From contig NZ_MKIO01000033.1 in assembly GCF_001938945.1 (NCBI RefSeq), positions 156,268-220,267 of the forward strand: a stretch of 64,000 bases of DNA, read 5' to 3'. Made by a program: the position numbers and the translations under genes. The notes below the pieces were generated by a model. It ran no database searches. It worked only from the letters and a program-made list of their open reading frames with translations, and was not told where the DNA came from. The DNA comes from Xaviernesmea rhizosphaerae (GTDB lineage: Bacteria > Pseudomonadota > Alphaproteobacteria > Rhizobiales > Rhizobiaceae). Shown here one piece after another: positions 18,011-26,493 of this stretch (within the stretch, counting starts at the first letter, position 1; every line of letters starts with the position of its first letter).

Positions 18011-19071
18011 GCCGAAGGCACCACCCAGGCATCGCTGACGGCGATGGCAACCGGCGCGCCGATGACGAGCGCCTGTGGCGCATCGACGATCAGCCTGCCG
18101 CGAGAGGCCTCCACCCCTGAAACCTCCACCTCGGTCTCATAGGCCGGGCCGTGATAGGTCACGCGACGCACCGTGCCCGTGATGCTGTCCGATCCGGGCT
18201 CCACGAGATGCAGGTTTTCCGGGCGTAGCAGCACATGCGCCGGCCCCTCCGCCACCGTCCCCTCGCACCGCGCGGAAAATTCCCCCTCGCCGCAACGCAC
18301 GCCGGCGCTGCCGGGGCCAAGCGGCGACACAAAGGCCGCGAGCAAGCTGCCCCGGCCGATGAAGCGGGCGACCTTCTGCGTGGCGGGCGCGCGATAGAGC
18401 GCCTCGGGCGGGGAGAATTGCAGCACCCTGCCCTTCTCCATCACCGCCACGCGATCGGCCAGCGCCAAGGCTTCGGCCTGGTCATGCGTCACATAGATGA
18501 TCGTGCGGCCGGTGGTGCGGTGAACCTGGCGAAAGGTCTCCAGCATGGCGGCGCGCAGATGAACGTCGAGATTGGCGAGCGGCTCGTCGAAAACGATCAG
18601 GTCGGCATCGGCGACCAGGCAGCGGGCGAGCGCCACGCGCTGGCGCTGGCCGCCCGAAAGCTCGGAGGTGTCGCGCGCGCCGAAGCCGCCGAGCTCAACG
18701 ATATCCAGCGCCTCGGCCACGCGACGGTCGATCTCGCCGCTCGAAACCCCGCGCATCTTCAAGGGATAGGCGATGTTGCCGGCCACGGACAGATGCGGCC
18801 AGAGCGCATAGGACTGGAAGACGACGCCGACATTGCGCTCTTCCGGCGGCACCATGCCGCCCGCCCCGCTCATCGCCCGCCCGTCAAAGCGGATCTCCCC
18901 CGCATCCGGCCGCTCGAAGCCGGCGACCAGCCGCAGAAGCGTGGTCTTGCCGCAGCCGGAGGGACCAAGCAGCGCCGTGAACGAGCCGCTGGCGAAATCG
19001 AGCGAGACAGCGTCGAGCGCCTTGGCGCCATCAAAGGCCTTGGTGACGGTGTCGATCTGAATATGGGTCAT
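18007..19071 (-). CDS. ABC transporter ATP-binding protein (FbpC/PotA type)
   Basis: A 354-residue ATPase. Walker A GPSGCGKT is at 36-43, the signature LSGGQ at 138-142, Walker B LIVFDEP at 158-164, and the switch histidine in THDQ near 196. A C-terminal TOBE-type domain (LLRPENLHL, then beta-rich sequence) is normal for iron, spermidine and sugar importers. It presumably powers the permease encoded at 15961-17784, though it lies on the opposite strand and converges on it, an unusual split of one importer into two transcripts. Its stop codon lies within repeat A2. Confidence 0.92.
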   Translation of the reverse strand: MTHIQIDTVTKAFDGAKALDAVSLDFASGSFTALLGPSGCGKTTLLRLVAGFERPDAGEIRFDGRAMSGAGGMVPPEERNVGVVFQSYALWPHLSVAGNIAYPLKMRGVSSGEIDRRVAEALDIVELGGFGARDTSELSGGQRQRVALARCLVADADLIVFDEPLANLDVHLRAAMLETFRQVHRTTGRTIIYVTHDQAEALALADRVAVMEKGRVLQFSPPEALYRAPATQKVARFIGRGSLLAAFVSPLGPGSAGVRCGEGEFSARCEGTVAEGPAHVLLRPENLHLVEPGSDSITGTVRRVTYHGPAYETEVEVSGVEASRGRLIVDAPQALVIGAPVAIAVSDAWVVPSA

Positions 19072-19134
19072 GCGGCGCCTCGCGGGTTCCCTGCCATTGT
19101 GCGGGAGCCCCGCTCCCGCCGTTCCGTCCGACGC

Positions 19135-19614
19135 CTATCCCTCGGCAAACGCCTTGAGCGCCGCGCCGGACAGGCGGTAGCGGGTCCATTCGTCCAGCGG
19201 TTCGGCGCCGATGCGCCGGTAGACGCGGATGGCCGGCTCGTTCCAGTCGAGCACGCTCCACTCGAACCGGCCGCAGCCTTCGGCCAGCGCCAGCTTTGCC
19301 AGATGCTGCAGCATGGCCCGCCCGGCCCCGGAGCCGCGCGCTTCCGGCGTCACATAGAGATCTTCGAGATAAAGCCCCTTCTTCGCCTGCCAGGTGGAGA
19401 AGGAATAGAACCAGAGCGCAAAGCCGACCGGCTGGCCCTGCTCCTCGGCGAGGATCGCATGGGCCACGGCGCCCGGCGAAAACAGCGATGCCGCGAGATC
19501 CTCCGCGGACGCCTCCACCTCATGGCCGGCCTCCTCATAGACCGCAAGTTCGCGAATGAAACGCAGGATGGTGGCGATGTCGTCGGGACGGGCGGGACGC
19601 AGGACAGGCGGCAT
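19135..19614 (-). CDS. GNAT family N-acetyltransferase (diamine/spermidine acetyltransferase-like)
   Basis: A protein of about 159 residues with the GNAT fold. The acetyl-CoA loop is in VTPEARGSGAGRAML, preceded by the LYLEDLYV strand; the FALWFYSFSTWQ and WSVLDWNEPAI segments place it in the spermidine/spermine acetyltransferase-like subgroup, so polyamines or thialysine-like amines are possible substrates. The ATG at 19614 was chosen for normal family length; 19635 is an alternative. It lies just upstream of the ABC ATPase on the same strand. Confidence 0.88.
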   Translation of the reverse strand: MPPVLRPARPDDIATILRFIRELAVYEEAGHEVEASAEDLAASLFSPGAVAHAILAEEQGQPVGFALWFYSFSTWQAKKGLYLEDLYVTPEARGSGAGRAMLQHLAKLALAEGCGRFEWSVLDWNEPAIRVYRRIGAEPLDEWTRYRLSGAALKAFAEG

Positions 19615-19962
19615 GGGATCTCGGATCAATGGCATGGAAGGAAATGTCGAGGGCGGGGACAAGAGGGAAAACAGGCTCGGCGAGAGCAGGAACGGTTCCC
19701 TTGTATCATGTGCAAACCACATGTCGTGATGATGTCATAGGACAGAGAGGCGGTTTGACGCCGGTTCCGAAATGGTCTCACCCACCGGTGCGCTACGCGC
19801 CAATCGATCGCACGATGTCCGACAGTCTGGCGACAGAGGATGGACGGAGCGTCAGCGTCATAAGCCGAGAGGCACCAAGCGAGGCGAAAGCCGCTGCGCG
19901 GAAAGGCCAAAGAAAAAGCCCGCCGCCTTCGGTCGAGCGACCGGGGCGCACAGGCCTTGCCT

Positions 19963-20068
19963 TTAGAGCATCGGACTGAAAATCATACGCAGTCCGATGC
20001 TCTAGAAATTTGTTTTTGCATCGGATTTTTCCGAAAACCGGTTCCCACTTTTCGGTCCGATGCTCTAG
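19963..20068. repeat. Family B palindromic repeat, two modules joined at CTAG (B1)
   Basis: The first module is a hairpin with 14-bp perfect arms (19964-19977 and 19991-20004, TAGAGCATCGGACT and its complement). The second module (20001-20068) has the core GCATCGG, TTTTTCCGAAAACCGG, TTCCCACTTTTCGG and ends TCCGATGCTCTAG. The two share a CTAG at 20001-20004. Related copies are B2 to B6. Confidence 0.85.
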
Positions 20069-20139
20069 TGGTCTGATTTTGACATTTGATCCTCGAGATC
20101 GCTGCACGTGGGTATCAAATGTAAAATTCATTCCACTAG
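20065..20139. repeat. Family C palindromic repeat (C1)
   Basis: A 75-bp element bounded by CTAGTGG and CCACTAG, with inner inverted stretches around TTTGACATTTGAT and ATCAAATGTAAAATT. Its left CTAG is shared with the end of B1, so three modules are strung together from 19963 to 20139. A second copy is at 25284-25372 in the other orientation. Confidence 0.8.
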
Positions 20140-20142
20140 CGA

Positions 20143-20760
20143 TCAGAACACCTGCCACCACTTGCGGCCGGTGCCATCGACTTCGGCCTCCTTCTTGCGG
20201 CGGCGCTCCTTGTCCTGCTCGGGCTCGCCCAGATCATTGATCTGATCCTCGGGCAACGCGCGATAGGCCAGCGGCGGATCGCTCAGGAAGCGGCGCTTGT
20301 CGGAATAGGCGCCCATCTGTTCGCGCCGGGCGGCACGATAGGCGGCCTGCTGCTCGTCGGCCGTCAGCGCGCGGCCATTGGCCGGGCCCTTGGCGAGCGG
20401 AGAGACATAGGTGGAGCTGTTGGCGTTTTCCGTGGCCTCGTCGCGCAGGCGCTGGCGCGTCTCCTCGGGCGATTCCAGCCATTGCGGATTGTCCTTGGAG
20501 GCGACCGAGGTCTGCGGCTGGACCAGCGCCGTCCTCTGCGAGGAGGGCGGCATGACCAGGTTGGGGCGCGGCTGATATTTGAGGTTCTTCGGCTTTTCGC
20601 CCTCAAGGCTCACGACATTGCCGAGATCGTCCATGAGATGCTCGCCGGCGGTCTTGTCGGTGCCGTAGGTCGGGCCGCCGACACAGCCGGACAGGAGAGG
20701 ACCAAAGCCCACAACAGCCAGCATCAGGGCGCCACTGCGCATCTGTCGCGAAATTTCCAT
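20143..20760 (-). CDS. Putative lipoprotein of unknown function
   Basis: A 205-residue protein with a lipoprotein signal: MEISRQMRSGAL, a hydrophobic stretch and the lipobox LLSGC (Cys26). The mature part is hydrophilic and charged, with conserved-looking blocks (YGTDKTAGEHLMDDLGNVV, LKYQPRPNLVMP) and a strongly basic/acidic C-terminus. The start at 20760 is supported by AAGGA a few bases upstream. I recall similar lipoproteins in rhizobial genomes but know no function. It lies downstream of ileS on the same strand across a 386-bp gap, and may be expressed separately. Confidence 0.8.
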   Translation of the reverse strand: MEISRQMRSGALMLAVVGFGPLLSGCVGGPTYGTDKTAGEHLMDDLGNVVSLEGEKPKNLKYQPRPNLVMPPSSQRTALVQPQTSVASKDNPQWLESPEETRQRLRDEATENANSSTYVSPLAKGPANGRALTADEQQAAYRAARREQMGAYSDKRRFLSDPPLAYRALPEDQINDLGEPEQDKERRRKKEAEVDGTGRKWWQVF

Positions 20761-21146
20761 GCCTATCCTTCCCGCCCTGCGCCCCGATCGAAGGCGCGAC
20801 TGATCACCATGACGGCTATTGCCGGGCCGCTGCCGCGCTCCGCAAAGCGGCGGGCGGCCTTCCGCATGGCCTGCCGGTGGCGATCTGCCCCTGAGATTGC
20901 CCATTGCCATTGCCCTGGCGGACAAATCCGCCAAATTTCAGGCAATGTGCCGTCTTCCCACCCCGGCCGTGCCGGCAGGAGGCAGGCGTGCCCTTCTCTT
21001 AAACCAAGGCGGCTTTTAAACCAAGGCCGCCACAGACGCAATCGACCGGCTTAAGGCTTCGTTAAAGCGGCCCTGCGCCCGCCCTGCCGAAAAGGGCAAG
21101 GACGGGCGCAGGCAGAGTTGCAAGCCTCCGGGCGATCACCCAAAAG
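20761..21146. other. Gene-free interval downstream of ileS
   Basis: Holds a strong hairpin at 21073-21111 (arms CTGCGCCCG/CGGGCGCAG with partial inner pairing), which could end ileS transcription although no T-run follows on the minus strand. It also has two tandem copies of a TTAAACCAAGGC-type motif near 20999-21033. No gene is seen. Confidence 0.5.
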
Positions 21147-24100
21147 TCAGGCGGTGGCGAAACCCAGCTCCCGCAGCGCCTGCGCATCGCGGGCCGAGAC
21201 ATCGGGGAAGGCCGGATCGGACCCGACATCCTTCGTCACCTTCCAGGAGCGGGCGCAGCGCGTGCCTTCCGCCAGCTTCGGCTCGACCGAGACCTTGGTG
21301 CCGTCCTCCAGGCGGAAGGCGCCTTCCGGCCCCTCGCCTGACACCACCTCGATATCGGAGGTGATGCAGATCTCGGCGAAATCGAGCCCGTCGAGCGCCG
21401 CCATCAGCTCGGGATCGGCCACATGCACCACAGGTGCTGCCTCCAGCGAGGAGCCGATGCGCTTGTCCTTGCGCTCCACCTCCAGGGCACCTGTCACGGC
21501 GCGGCGGACGATGCGCACCTTGCGCCATTTCTCGGCGAGATCCGCATCGCGCCATTCGGCGGGGATGGCCGGGAACTGTTCGAGATGCACGGAATCCGCC
21601 TGCGGATCGCGCGAGCGCCAGGCCTCCTCCGTGGTGAAGGGCATCATCGGGGCGAACCAGAGCACGAGGCAATCGAACAGCTTGCGGATGACATGAAGCG
21701 CCGCGCGGCGCTTCAGGCTCGAGGGCGCATCGCAATAGAGCGTGTCCTTGCGCACGTCGAAATAGAAGGCCGAGAGCTCGACATTGGCGAAGTCGGTCAG
21801 GGCGCGGGTGATGCGCTTGAAGTCGAAACCGTCATAGGCTTCGCGCACCAGCTGATCGAGCTCCGAGAGCCGGTGCAGCATCAGCTTTTCCAGCTCCGGC
21901 AGATCGGCGTAGGCGATCTCCTCTTGCCTGTCATGGGCGAGCGTGCCCAGCATCCAGCGGATCGTGTTGCGGATCTTGCGATAGGCGTCGATATTGGTCT
22001 GGATGATGGTCTTGCCGACGCGAAGATCCTCCGCATAGTCGGAGCTCATCACCCACAGCCTGAGGATATCGGCGCCGGCGTCCTTCATGATGTCCTGGGG
22101 TGCTGTGACATTGCCCTTGGACTTGGACATTTTCTCGCCCTTCTCGTCCATGATGAAGCCGTGGGTGACCACGGCGTCATAGGGCGCACGGCCGCGCGTG
22201 GCGCAGCTTTCGAGCAGCGAGGAATGGAACCAGCCGCGATGCTGGTCGGAGCCTTCCAGATAGACGTCGGCGGGCCATTTCAGATCCGGCCGGTCTTCCA
22301 GCGTGAAGGTGTGCGTGGAACCCGAGTCGAACCAGACATCGAGAATGTCGGTGACCATGGTCCACTGCTCGGCATCATGTTCGTTGCCGAGGAAGCGCTC
22401 CTTGGCGCCTGCGGCAAACCAGGCATCGGCCCCTTCCTTCTCGAAGGCTTCGAGAATGCGGGCATTGACCGCCTCGTCCTTCAGCACGGTGCCGGCCTTG
22501 TCGGCAAAGACGCAGATCGGCACGCCCCAGGCGCGCTGACGCGACAGCACCCAGTCCGGCCGCTGCTCGATCATCGCGCGCAGGCGGTTCTGGCCGGCGG
22601 CGGGCACGAAGCGGGTGTCGTCGATGGCGGCAAGCGCGCGCGAACGCAGCGTCGTGCCGTCGCCGAGGTCCTTGTCCATATAGACGAACCATTGCGGCGT
22701 GTTGCGGAAGATCACCGGCTTCTTCGAGCGCCAGGAATGCGGGTACTCGTGCTTGATCCGGCCGCGAGCGAAGAGATTGCCTGCGGCGATCAGCGCGTCC
22801 ATCACGCGCTTGTTGGCATCGCCCTTCTTGCCGTTGTCGTCCATCACGCGGGCGGCGCCACCCTCGGCCGAGGGGCCGAAACCGGGGGCTTCGTCGGTGT
22901 AGAAGCCATCATCGCCGACGGTGAAGGGGATTTTTGCCGAGATGCCACGGGCTTCGAGATCGCGCGCATTCGACATCCAGGCATCGAAGTCCTCGCGGCC
23001 ATGGCCGGGCGCGGTGTGGACGAAACCCGTGCCGGCATCGTCGGTGACATGGTCGCCGTCGAGCATTGGAACGAGGAAATCATAGCCGAGTGACGCCAGC
23101 GGATGGGCGCAGGTGATCGCCGCAAGCACTTCAGCGGGCACGGGAGCTAAGCGGCGATATTCCAGCTTTGCCTTAGCAAATGCCTCCGCAGCGAGTTTGT
23201 CTGCAAGGATCAGCTTTTCGCCTGGCTTAGGACCGAAATTATTGGCGGCTGAAGTGATTTCATAAAGGCCGTAAGAGACCTTCCAAGAGAAGGAGATCGC
23301 ACGATTGCCGGGGATCGTCCAAGGCGTAGTCGTCCAAATGACGACGTTGGCCGATCTTATACTGGAAAGATATGCATCAACTTCGTAGTCGTGCATGCGC
23401 TCCAGACCGTCCTCAGTCTCATCATCGACAGCGATTAATTTTAATGCTTCTTTGATCCAATAGCCTAGTTCTTTATCCTCAGAGACTTTCAACACCGGGA
23501 ACTTCACCCAGATCGTGTCGCTCTCGACTTCGTGATACTCCACCTCCGCTTCCGCCAGTGCGGTGCGCTCGACCACCGACCACATGATCGGCTTGGAGCC
23601 GCGATAGAGCTGGCCGCTGACGGCGAGCTTCAACAGTTCCCCGGCGATGCGGCTCTCGGCGTGGAAGTTCATGGTGGTGTAGGGCCGCTCGAAATCGCCC
23701 TCGATGCCGAGGCGGCGGAACTCGGCCGACTGAATGTCGATCCACCCTTGCGCGAACTCCCGGCACTCCCGGCGGAATTCGTTGACCGGCACCTCGTCCT
23801 TGTTCTTGCCGGCGGCGCGGTATTTCTCCTCGATCTTCCACTCGATCGGCAGGCCGTGGCAGTCCCAGCCCGGCACGTAATTGGCATCGCGCCCGCGCAT
23901 CTGGAACGAGCGGGTGATGACGTCCTTCAGCACCTTGTTCAGCGCATGGCCGATATGGATGTTGCCGTTGGCATAGGGCGGGCCGTCATGCAGCACGAAT
24001 TTCGGCCGGCCGGCAGCGGATGCGCGCAGGCGCTTGTAAAGGTCCATCTCCTGCCAGCGCTTCGCGATCTCCGGCTCCTTCTGCGGCAGGCCGGCGCGCA

Positions 24101-24170
24101 TGGGAAATTCGGTTTCGGGCAGATAGAGCGTCTTGGAATAGTCGAGGGGCGTCGCAGCGGTGTCGGTCAT
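21147..24170 (-). CDS. ileS: Isoleucyl-tRNA synthetase
   Basis: The 1007-residue class Ia synthetase charges tRNA-Ile and edits valine. HIGH is at 72-75 ([11 protein letters not shown]), the editing-domain entry motif [12 protein letters not shown] is present, and the KMSKS signature is in EKMSKSKGN. The anticodon-binding region follows. The length is slightly above usual. Residues about 226-343 are encoded by a patch of clearly lower GC, carrying what looks like an extra 30-40 residue segment before the editing domain ([17 protein letters not shown] region). In many proteobacteria ribF lies directly upstream; here ribF is 18 kb away on the other strand. Confidence 0.96.
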   Translation of the reverse strand: MTDTAATPLDYSKTLYLPETEFPMRAGLPQKEPEIAKRWQEMDLYKRLRASAAGRPKFVLHDGPPYANGNIHIGHALNKVLKDVITRSFQMRGRDANYVPGWDCHGLPIEWKIEEKYRAAGKNKDEVPVNEFRRECREFAQGWIDIQSAEFRRLGIEGDFERPYTTMNFHAESRIAGELLKLAVSGQLYRGSKPIMWSVVERTALAEAEVEYHEVESDTIWVKFPVLKVSEDKELGYWIKEALKLIAVDDETEDGLERMHDYEVDAYLSSIRSANVVIWTTTPWTIPGNRAISFSWKVSYGLYEITSAANNFGPKPGEKLILADKLAAEAFAKAKLEYRRLAPVPAEVLAAITCAHPLASLGYDFLVPMLDGDHVTDDAGTGFVHTAPGHGREDFDAWMSNARDLEARGISAKIPFTVGDDGFYTDEAPGFGPSAEGGAARVMDDNGKKGDANKRVMDALIAAGNLFARGRIKHEYPHSWRSKKPVIFRNTPQWFVYMDKDLGDGTTLRSRALAAIDDTRFVPAAGQNRLRAMIEQRPDWVLSRQRAWGVPICVFADKAGTVLKDEAVNARILEAFEKEGADAWFAAGAKERFLGNEHDAEQWTMVTDILDVWFDSGSTHTFTLEDRPDLKWPADVYLEGSDQHRGWFHSSLLESCATRGRAPYDAVVTHGFIMDEKGEKMSKSKGNVTAPQDIMKDAGADILRLWVMSSDYAEDLRVGKTIIQTNIDAYRKIRNTIRWMLGTLAHDRQEEIAYADLPELEKLMLHRLSELDQLVREAYDGFDFKRITRALTDFANVELSAFYFDVRKDTLYCDAPSSLKRRAALHVIRKLFDCLVLWFAPMMPFTTEEAWRSRDPQADSVHLEQFPAIPAEWRDADLAEKWRKVRIVRRAVTGALEVERKDKRIGSSLEAAPVVHVADPELMAALDGLDFAEICITSDIEVVSGEGPEGAFRLEDGTKVSVEPKLAEGTRCARSWKVTKDVGSDPAFPDVSARDAQALRELGFATA
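23140..23495. other. Low-GC mosaic patch inside ileS
   Basis: About 350 bp with AT-rich codons (AAA, TTA, GAT, ATT) inside an otherwise GC-rich gene. By hand count 25 of 60 bases are G/C at 23401-23460 and 29 of 60 at 23341-23400, against 37 of 60 at 23581-23640 and 40 of 60 at 23701-23760. The reading frame is intact across both edges. Confidence 0.75.
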
Positions 24171-24559
24171 GGCTTCTTGCTCGGACAGATCTGTCTTGCG
24201 CGGCGAAAGGCGCCGGCGCAGGGGACGAAGGACAATGTGAAGAGGACGGTGCGGCCGGCCATCGGCAAACAGGCGCGATCGGGCGGCGCACGAAAACCCG
24301 GCCCTTCCGGCGCTTCGCTCAAGCCGCGAAGCGCGGGCGGAAGGCCGGGCCGGTAATTCGAAACAGGTTCTTCCGGGCGCCGATGGTCATAGCCGCCTTC
24401 TCTAAGAGGTTTTGCGGGGAAAAGGAAGGGGATTTCCCTGCCGTCTCGACGGCGGGCAGCGCATCGCATAACCTCATCCCCAGGCGGCGTGCCCCTGTCA
24501 CCTTGAGGGTGCACCGTCCACCGGAGGGGTCCTGTTACGACACGCTCAAGGAGGCAAGG
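24171..24559. other. Divergent promoter region between ileS and the Phd/VapC pair
   Basis: No gene is seen. A large inverted repeat at 24297-24353 (arms near CCGGCCCTTCCG and CGGAAGGCCGGG, plus inner GCTTCG/CGAAGC) lies 127-183 nt before the ileS start and could form a long stem in the ileS leader. Confidence 0.5.
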
Positions 24560-24823
24560 ATGGCCCAGGCGGATAGACGATGGACGCAGGAAGATGCCAG
24601 ATCGCATCTCGACGATCTCCTGCAGAAGGCGCGGGATGAAGGGCCGCAGTATGTCGATCTCGAGGACAGCGACGGGGTCGTCGTCATCAGCCGCCAGCGC
24701 TACGCCGCCCTGACCGGATGGCACGGCGATCTTCCGCTCGTCGATTTTCTCGAAAGCCTCGATCTTGACGGCATCGATCTGTCCCGTAACGAGGATCGCG
24801 GCCGGGATGTTTCGCTGCCATGA
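24560..24823 (+). CDS. Phd/YefM-type antitoxin
   Basis: An 87-residue acidic protein. The N-terminal part (WTQEDARSHLDDLLQKARDEG, then VVVISRQRYAAL) is the Phd/YefM DNA-binding fold; the acidic C-terminal tail would wrap the toxin. AAGGAGG lies just before the ATG. It overlaps the toxin gene by 4 bp (ATGA), the standard layout of type II toxin-antitoxin operons, and probably represses its own promoter, which lies in the region shared with ileS. Confidence 0.9.
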   Translation: MAQADRRWTQEDARSHLDDLLQKARDEGPQYVDLEDSDGVVVISRQRYAALTGWHGDLPLVDFLESLDLDGIDLSRNEDRGRDVSLP

Positions 24824-25287
24824 AGGGTTGGCTGCTTGACACCAACGTGCTGTCGGCCCTGATCGCCGTCCGGGGCGCCCCCTCGGTCAAGTCATGGGCG
24901 GCAAGTCAGCCGGAAGAAAGCCTTTATCTGAGCGTCTTGAGCCTGGCGGAATTCGATAAGGGGATTGCGCATCTCGATCCCCATGACCCTGCCCGGCATC
25001 GCTATATCGCCGCACGCGACGCATTGGAGGCACGCTTCGGCAACAGAGTGCTCAGCGTTGATGATGACATCGTGCGTCTCTGGGGAACCATATCAGGCGA
25101 GATCAAGCGCACGACGCGGCAGGCTCCCCCTGTCATCGACTGCCTGCTGGCCGCAACCGCCATTCGTTATCGCCTCTATCTCGTCACACGAAACGTCAGG
25201 GATGTGAAGTTATGCGGTGCCGCTGTCTTCGATCCGTGGAACGATGATGCGGCAGCGTTTCCAATCAGACCAAAAACAGCACCCTAG
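24820..25287 (+). CDS. PIN-domain toxin (VapC/FitB type)
   Basis: A 155-residue PIN ribonuclease. The acidic metal site is visible: Asp in LLDTNVLS, Glu in SLAEFDKG, Asp in PPVIDCLLAATA, and a TRN motif near the end. VapC-type toxins cut tRNA or rRNA; FitB-like ones with Phd-type partners have the same fold. The start overlaps the antitoxin stop. The TAG stop (25285-25287) belongs to the left end of repeat C2, so the natural C-terminus may have been altered by that insertion. Confidence 0.9.
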   Translation: MKGWLLDTNVLSALIAVRGAPSVKSWAASQPEESLYLSVLSLAEFDKGIAHLDPHDPARHRYIAARDALEARFGNRVLSVDDDIVRLWGTISGEIKRTTRQAPPVIDCLLAATAIRYRLYLVTRNVRDVKLCGAAVFDPWNDDAAAFPIRPKTAP

Positions 25288-25372
25288 TGGAATGAATTTG
25301 ACAGTTGATACCCTTCTGCAGCGCTCTCAGGGGTGCTGCGAACGGGTGCAAAAGTCAAAATCAGACCACGAG
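25284..25372. repeat. Family C palindromic repeat (C2)
   Basis: The inverted relative of C1. It starts CTAGTGGAATGAATTTGACA and ends CAAAATCAGACCACGAG, the right end having lost the exact CTAG. Its first TAG is the stop codon of the PIN toxin gene. Confidence 0.75.
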
Positions 25373-25461
25373 AGCACCATAGGGAAAGTCGTGCGCAGCA
25401 CGAGGCCTTATACCAAGTGTCGATGATAGGAACCTATAGGACCTATCATCAACACTGAGTA

Positions 25462-26154
25462 TTAGCCGCCGAACAAGGTGCGCAGCACGTCGACGCCGCG
25501 GTCGTCATAGGAGACTTCGCCCTGCTTGTTGCCGGGGCCGATGACGATCACCTTGGTGCCGATGGGAGCCTTGGCATAGAGGTCGGTGACATCCTCGTTC
25601 ATCATGCGGATGCAGCCGGACGACATGTTCTGGCCGATGGTCCAGGGCTGGTTGGTGCCGTGAATGCGGAAGATCGTGTCGCGTCCGCCCTTGTAGAGGT
25701 AGAGAGCGCGCGCGCCGAGCGGATTGTTGACGCCGCCTTCCTGCACCTCCGGCAGGATATGGCCCTTCTTTCGCTCGCGCGCGATCATCTCCGCCGGCGG
25801 GCGCCAGCTCGGCCATTCCGATTTGCGTCCGACCTGGACGATGCCCGACCAGCCGAAACCCTCGCGGCCGACGCCGATGCCATAGCGCGTGGCCCTGTTG
25901 TTGCCTTCGACATAGTAGAGAAACTTGTTGTTGGTATCGACGATGACGGTGCCCGGCGCCTCATCCGTGCGCAGCCGCACCTTTGTGCGCCAGAACTGGC
26001 GGGCGGGCTTGCGCTCCTGCGCGGAGGCCTTGATCACGGCGCTGTTTGCCCGGGCCGCGACCGGCGCCGCGGGGAAGGCATGGGCCGGCAGGACCGGCAG
26101 GGCGATGCCGACGGACAGAGCGAGCGCGGCGGCAAACCGCAGGGGCATTCTCAT
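25462..26154 (-). CDS. L,D-transpeptidase (YkuD domain), periplasmic
   Basis: A 230-residue exported protein: signal peptide 1-26 (cleavage near AHA), then a YkuD catalytic domain. The active-site motif runs from HGTN (165-168) to SSGCIRM (178-184), with catalytic Cys181. Such enzymes make 3-3 peptidoglycan crosslinks or attach proteins to the wall, which is important in Rhizobiales because their peptidoglycan is rich in such links. It is about 55% alike by eye to the paralogue at 26494-27375 on the same strand. It is likely transcribed from its own promoter in the 340-bp gap. Confidence 0.93.
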   Translation of the reverse strand: MRMPLRFAAALALSVGIALPVLPAHAFPAAPVAARANSAVIKASAQERKPARQFWRTKVRLRTDEAPGTVIVDTNNKFLYYVEGNNRATRYGIGVGREGFGWSGIVQVGRKSEWPSWRPPAEMIARERKKGHILPEVQEGGVNNPLGARALYLYKGGRDTIFRIHGTNQPWTIGQNMSSGCIRMMNEDVTDLYAKAPIGTKVIVIGPGNKQGEVSYDDRGVDVLRTLFGG

Positions 26155-26493
26155 CGAATAGGTCTCCTCTCAATGCATGGGTGGACAGCCTGACGCGATT
26201 GCGGTCGCATGCTCGGCTGTCTCGAGGTCTCAGGCAGACGGGCAGCCCGGCCACCCGGCTTTGTCGTCTAAAGGCTTTCGCAACACGAAACGGACAGTAT
26301 CGGCGAGACTATGCCAAAACCGATAAAGTCCTGTCTTGAAAACATATCGCTGCGGACAAGGCTTATCCCTCTGCCTGGCCGCGCTTGTTGCAGGAAGGAC
26401 ACGCCCCTGCCCCTGGTCCGCGCCGGCGGATGATTTCATCACCCGCCAAGACCGACCTGTTGCAATGCACAAAACTGGTGCCGCGTCATGCTT
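26155..26493. other. Gene-free interval between the two L,D-transpeptidase genes
   Basis: It presumably carries the promoter of the downstream transpeptidase (25462-26154) and the end of the upstream one. I see no gene, strong hairpin or repeat copy. Confidence 0.5.

Larger units (their letters stand above)
19615..20142. other. Gene-free interval holding a composite of palindromic repeat modules
   Basis: About 530 bp without a convincing gene. The left 340 bp shows nothing I recognise. The right part is filled by repeat modules B1 (19963-20068) and C1 (20065-20139). Short open frames crossing it, for example minus 19793-20161, are repeat translations. Confidence 0.7.

Noticed and set aside
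19793..20161. 122-codon minus-strand frame
   Set aside because: It is a translation of repeat modules B1 and C1, a common false gene over such elements.
25217..25426. 69-codon plus-strand frame
   Set aside because: Out-of-frame with the PIN toxin and continuing into repeat C2.
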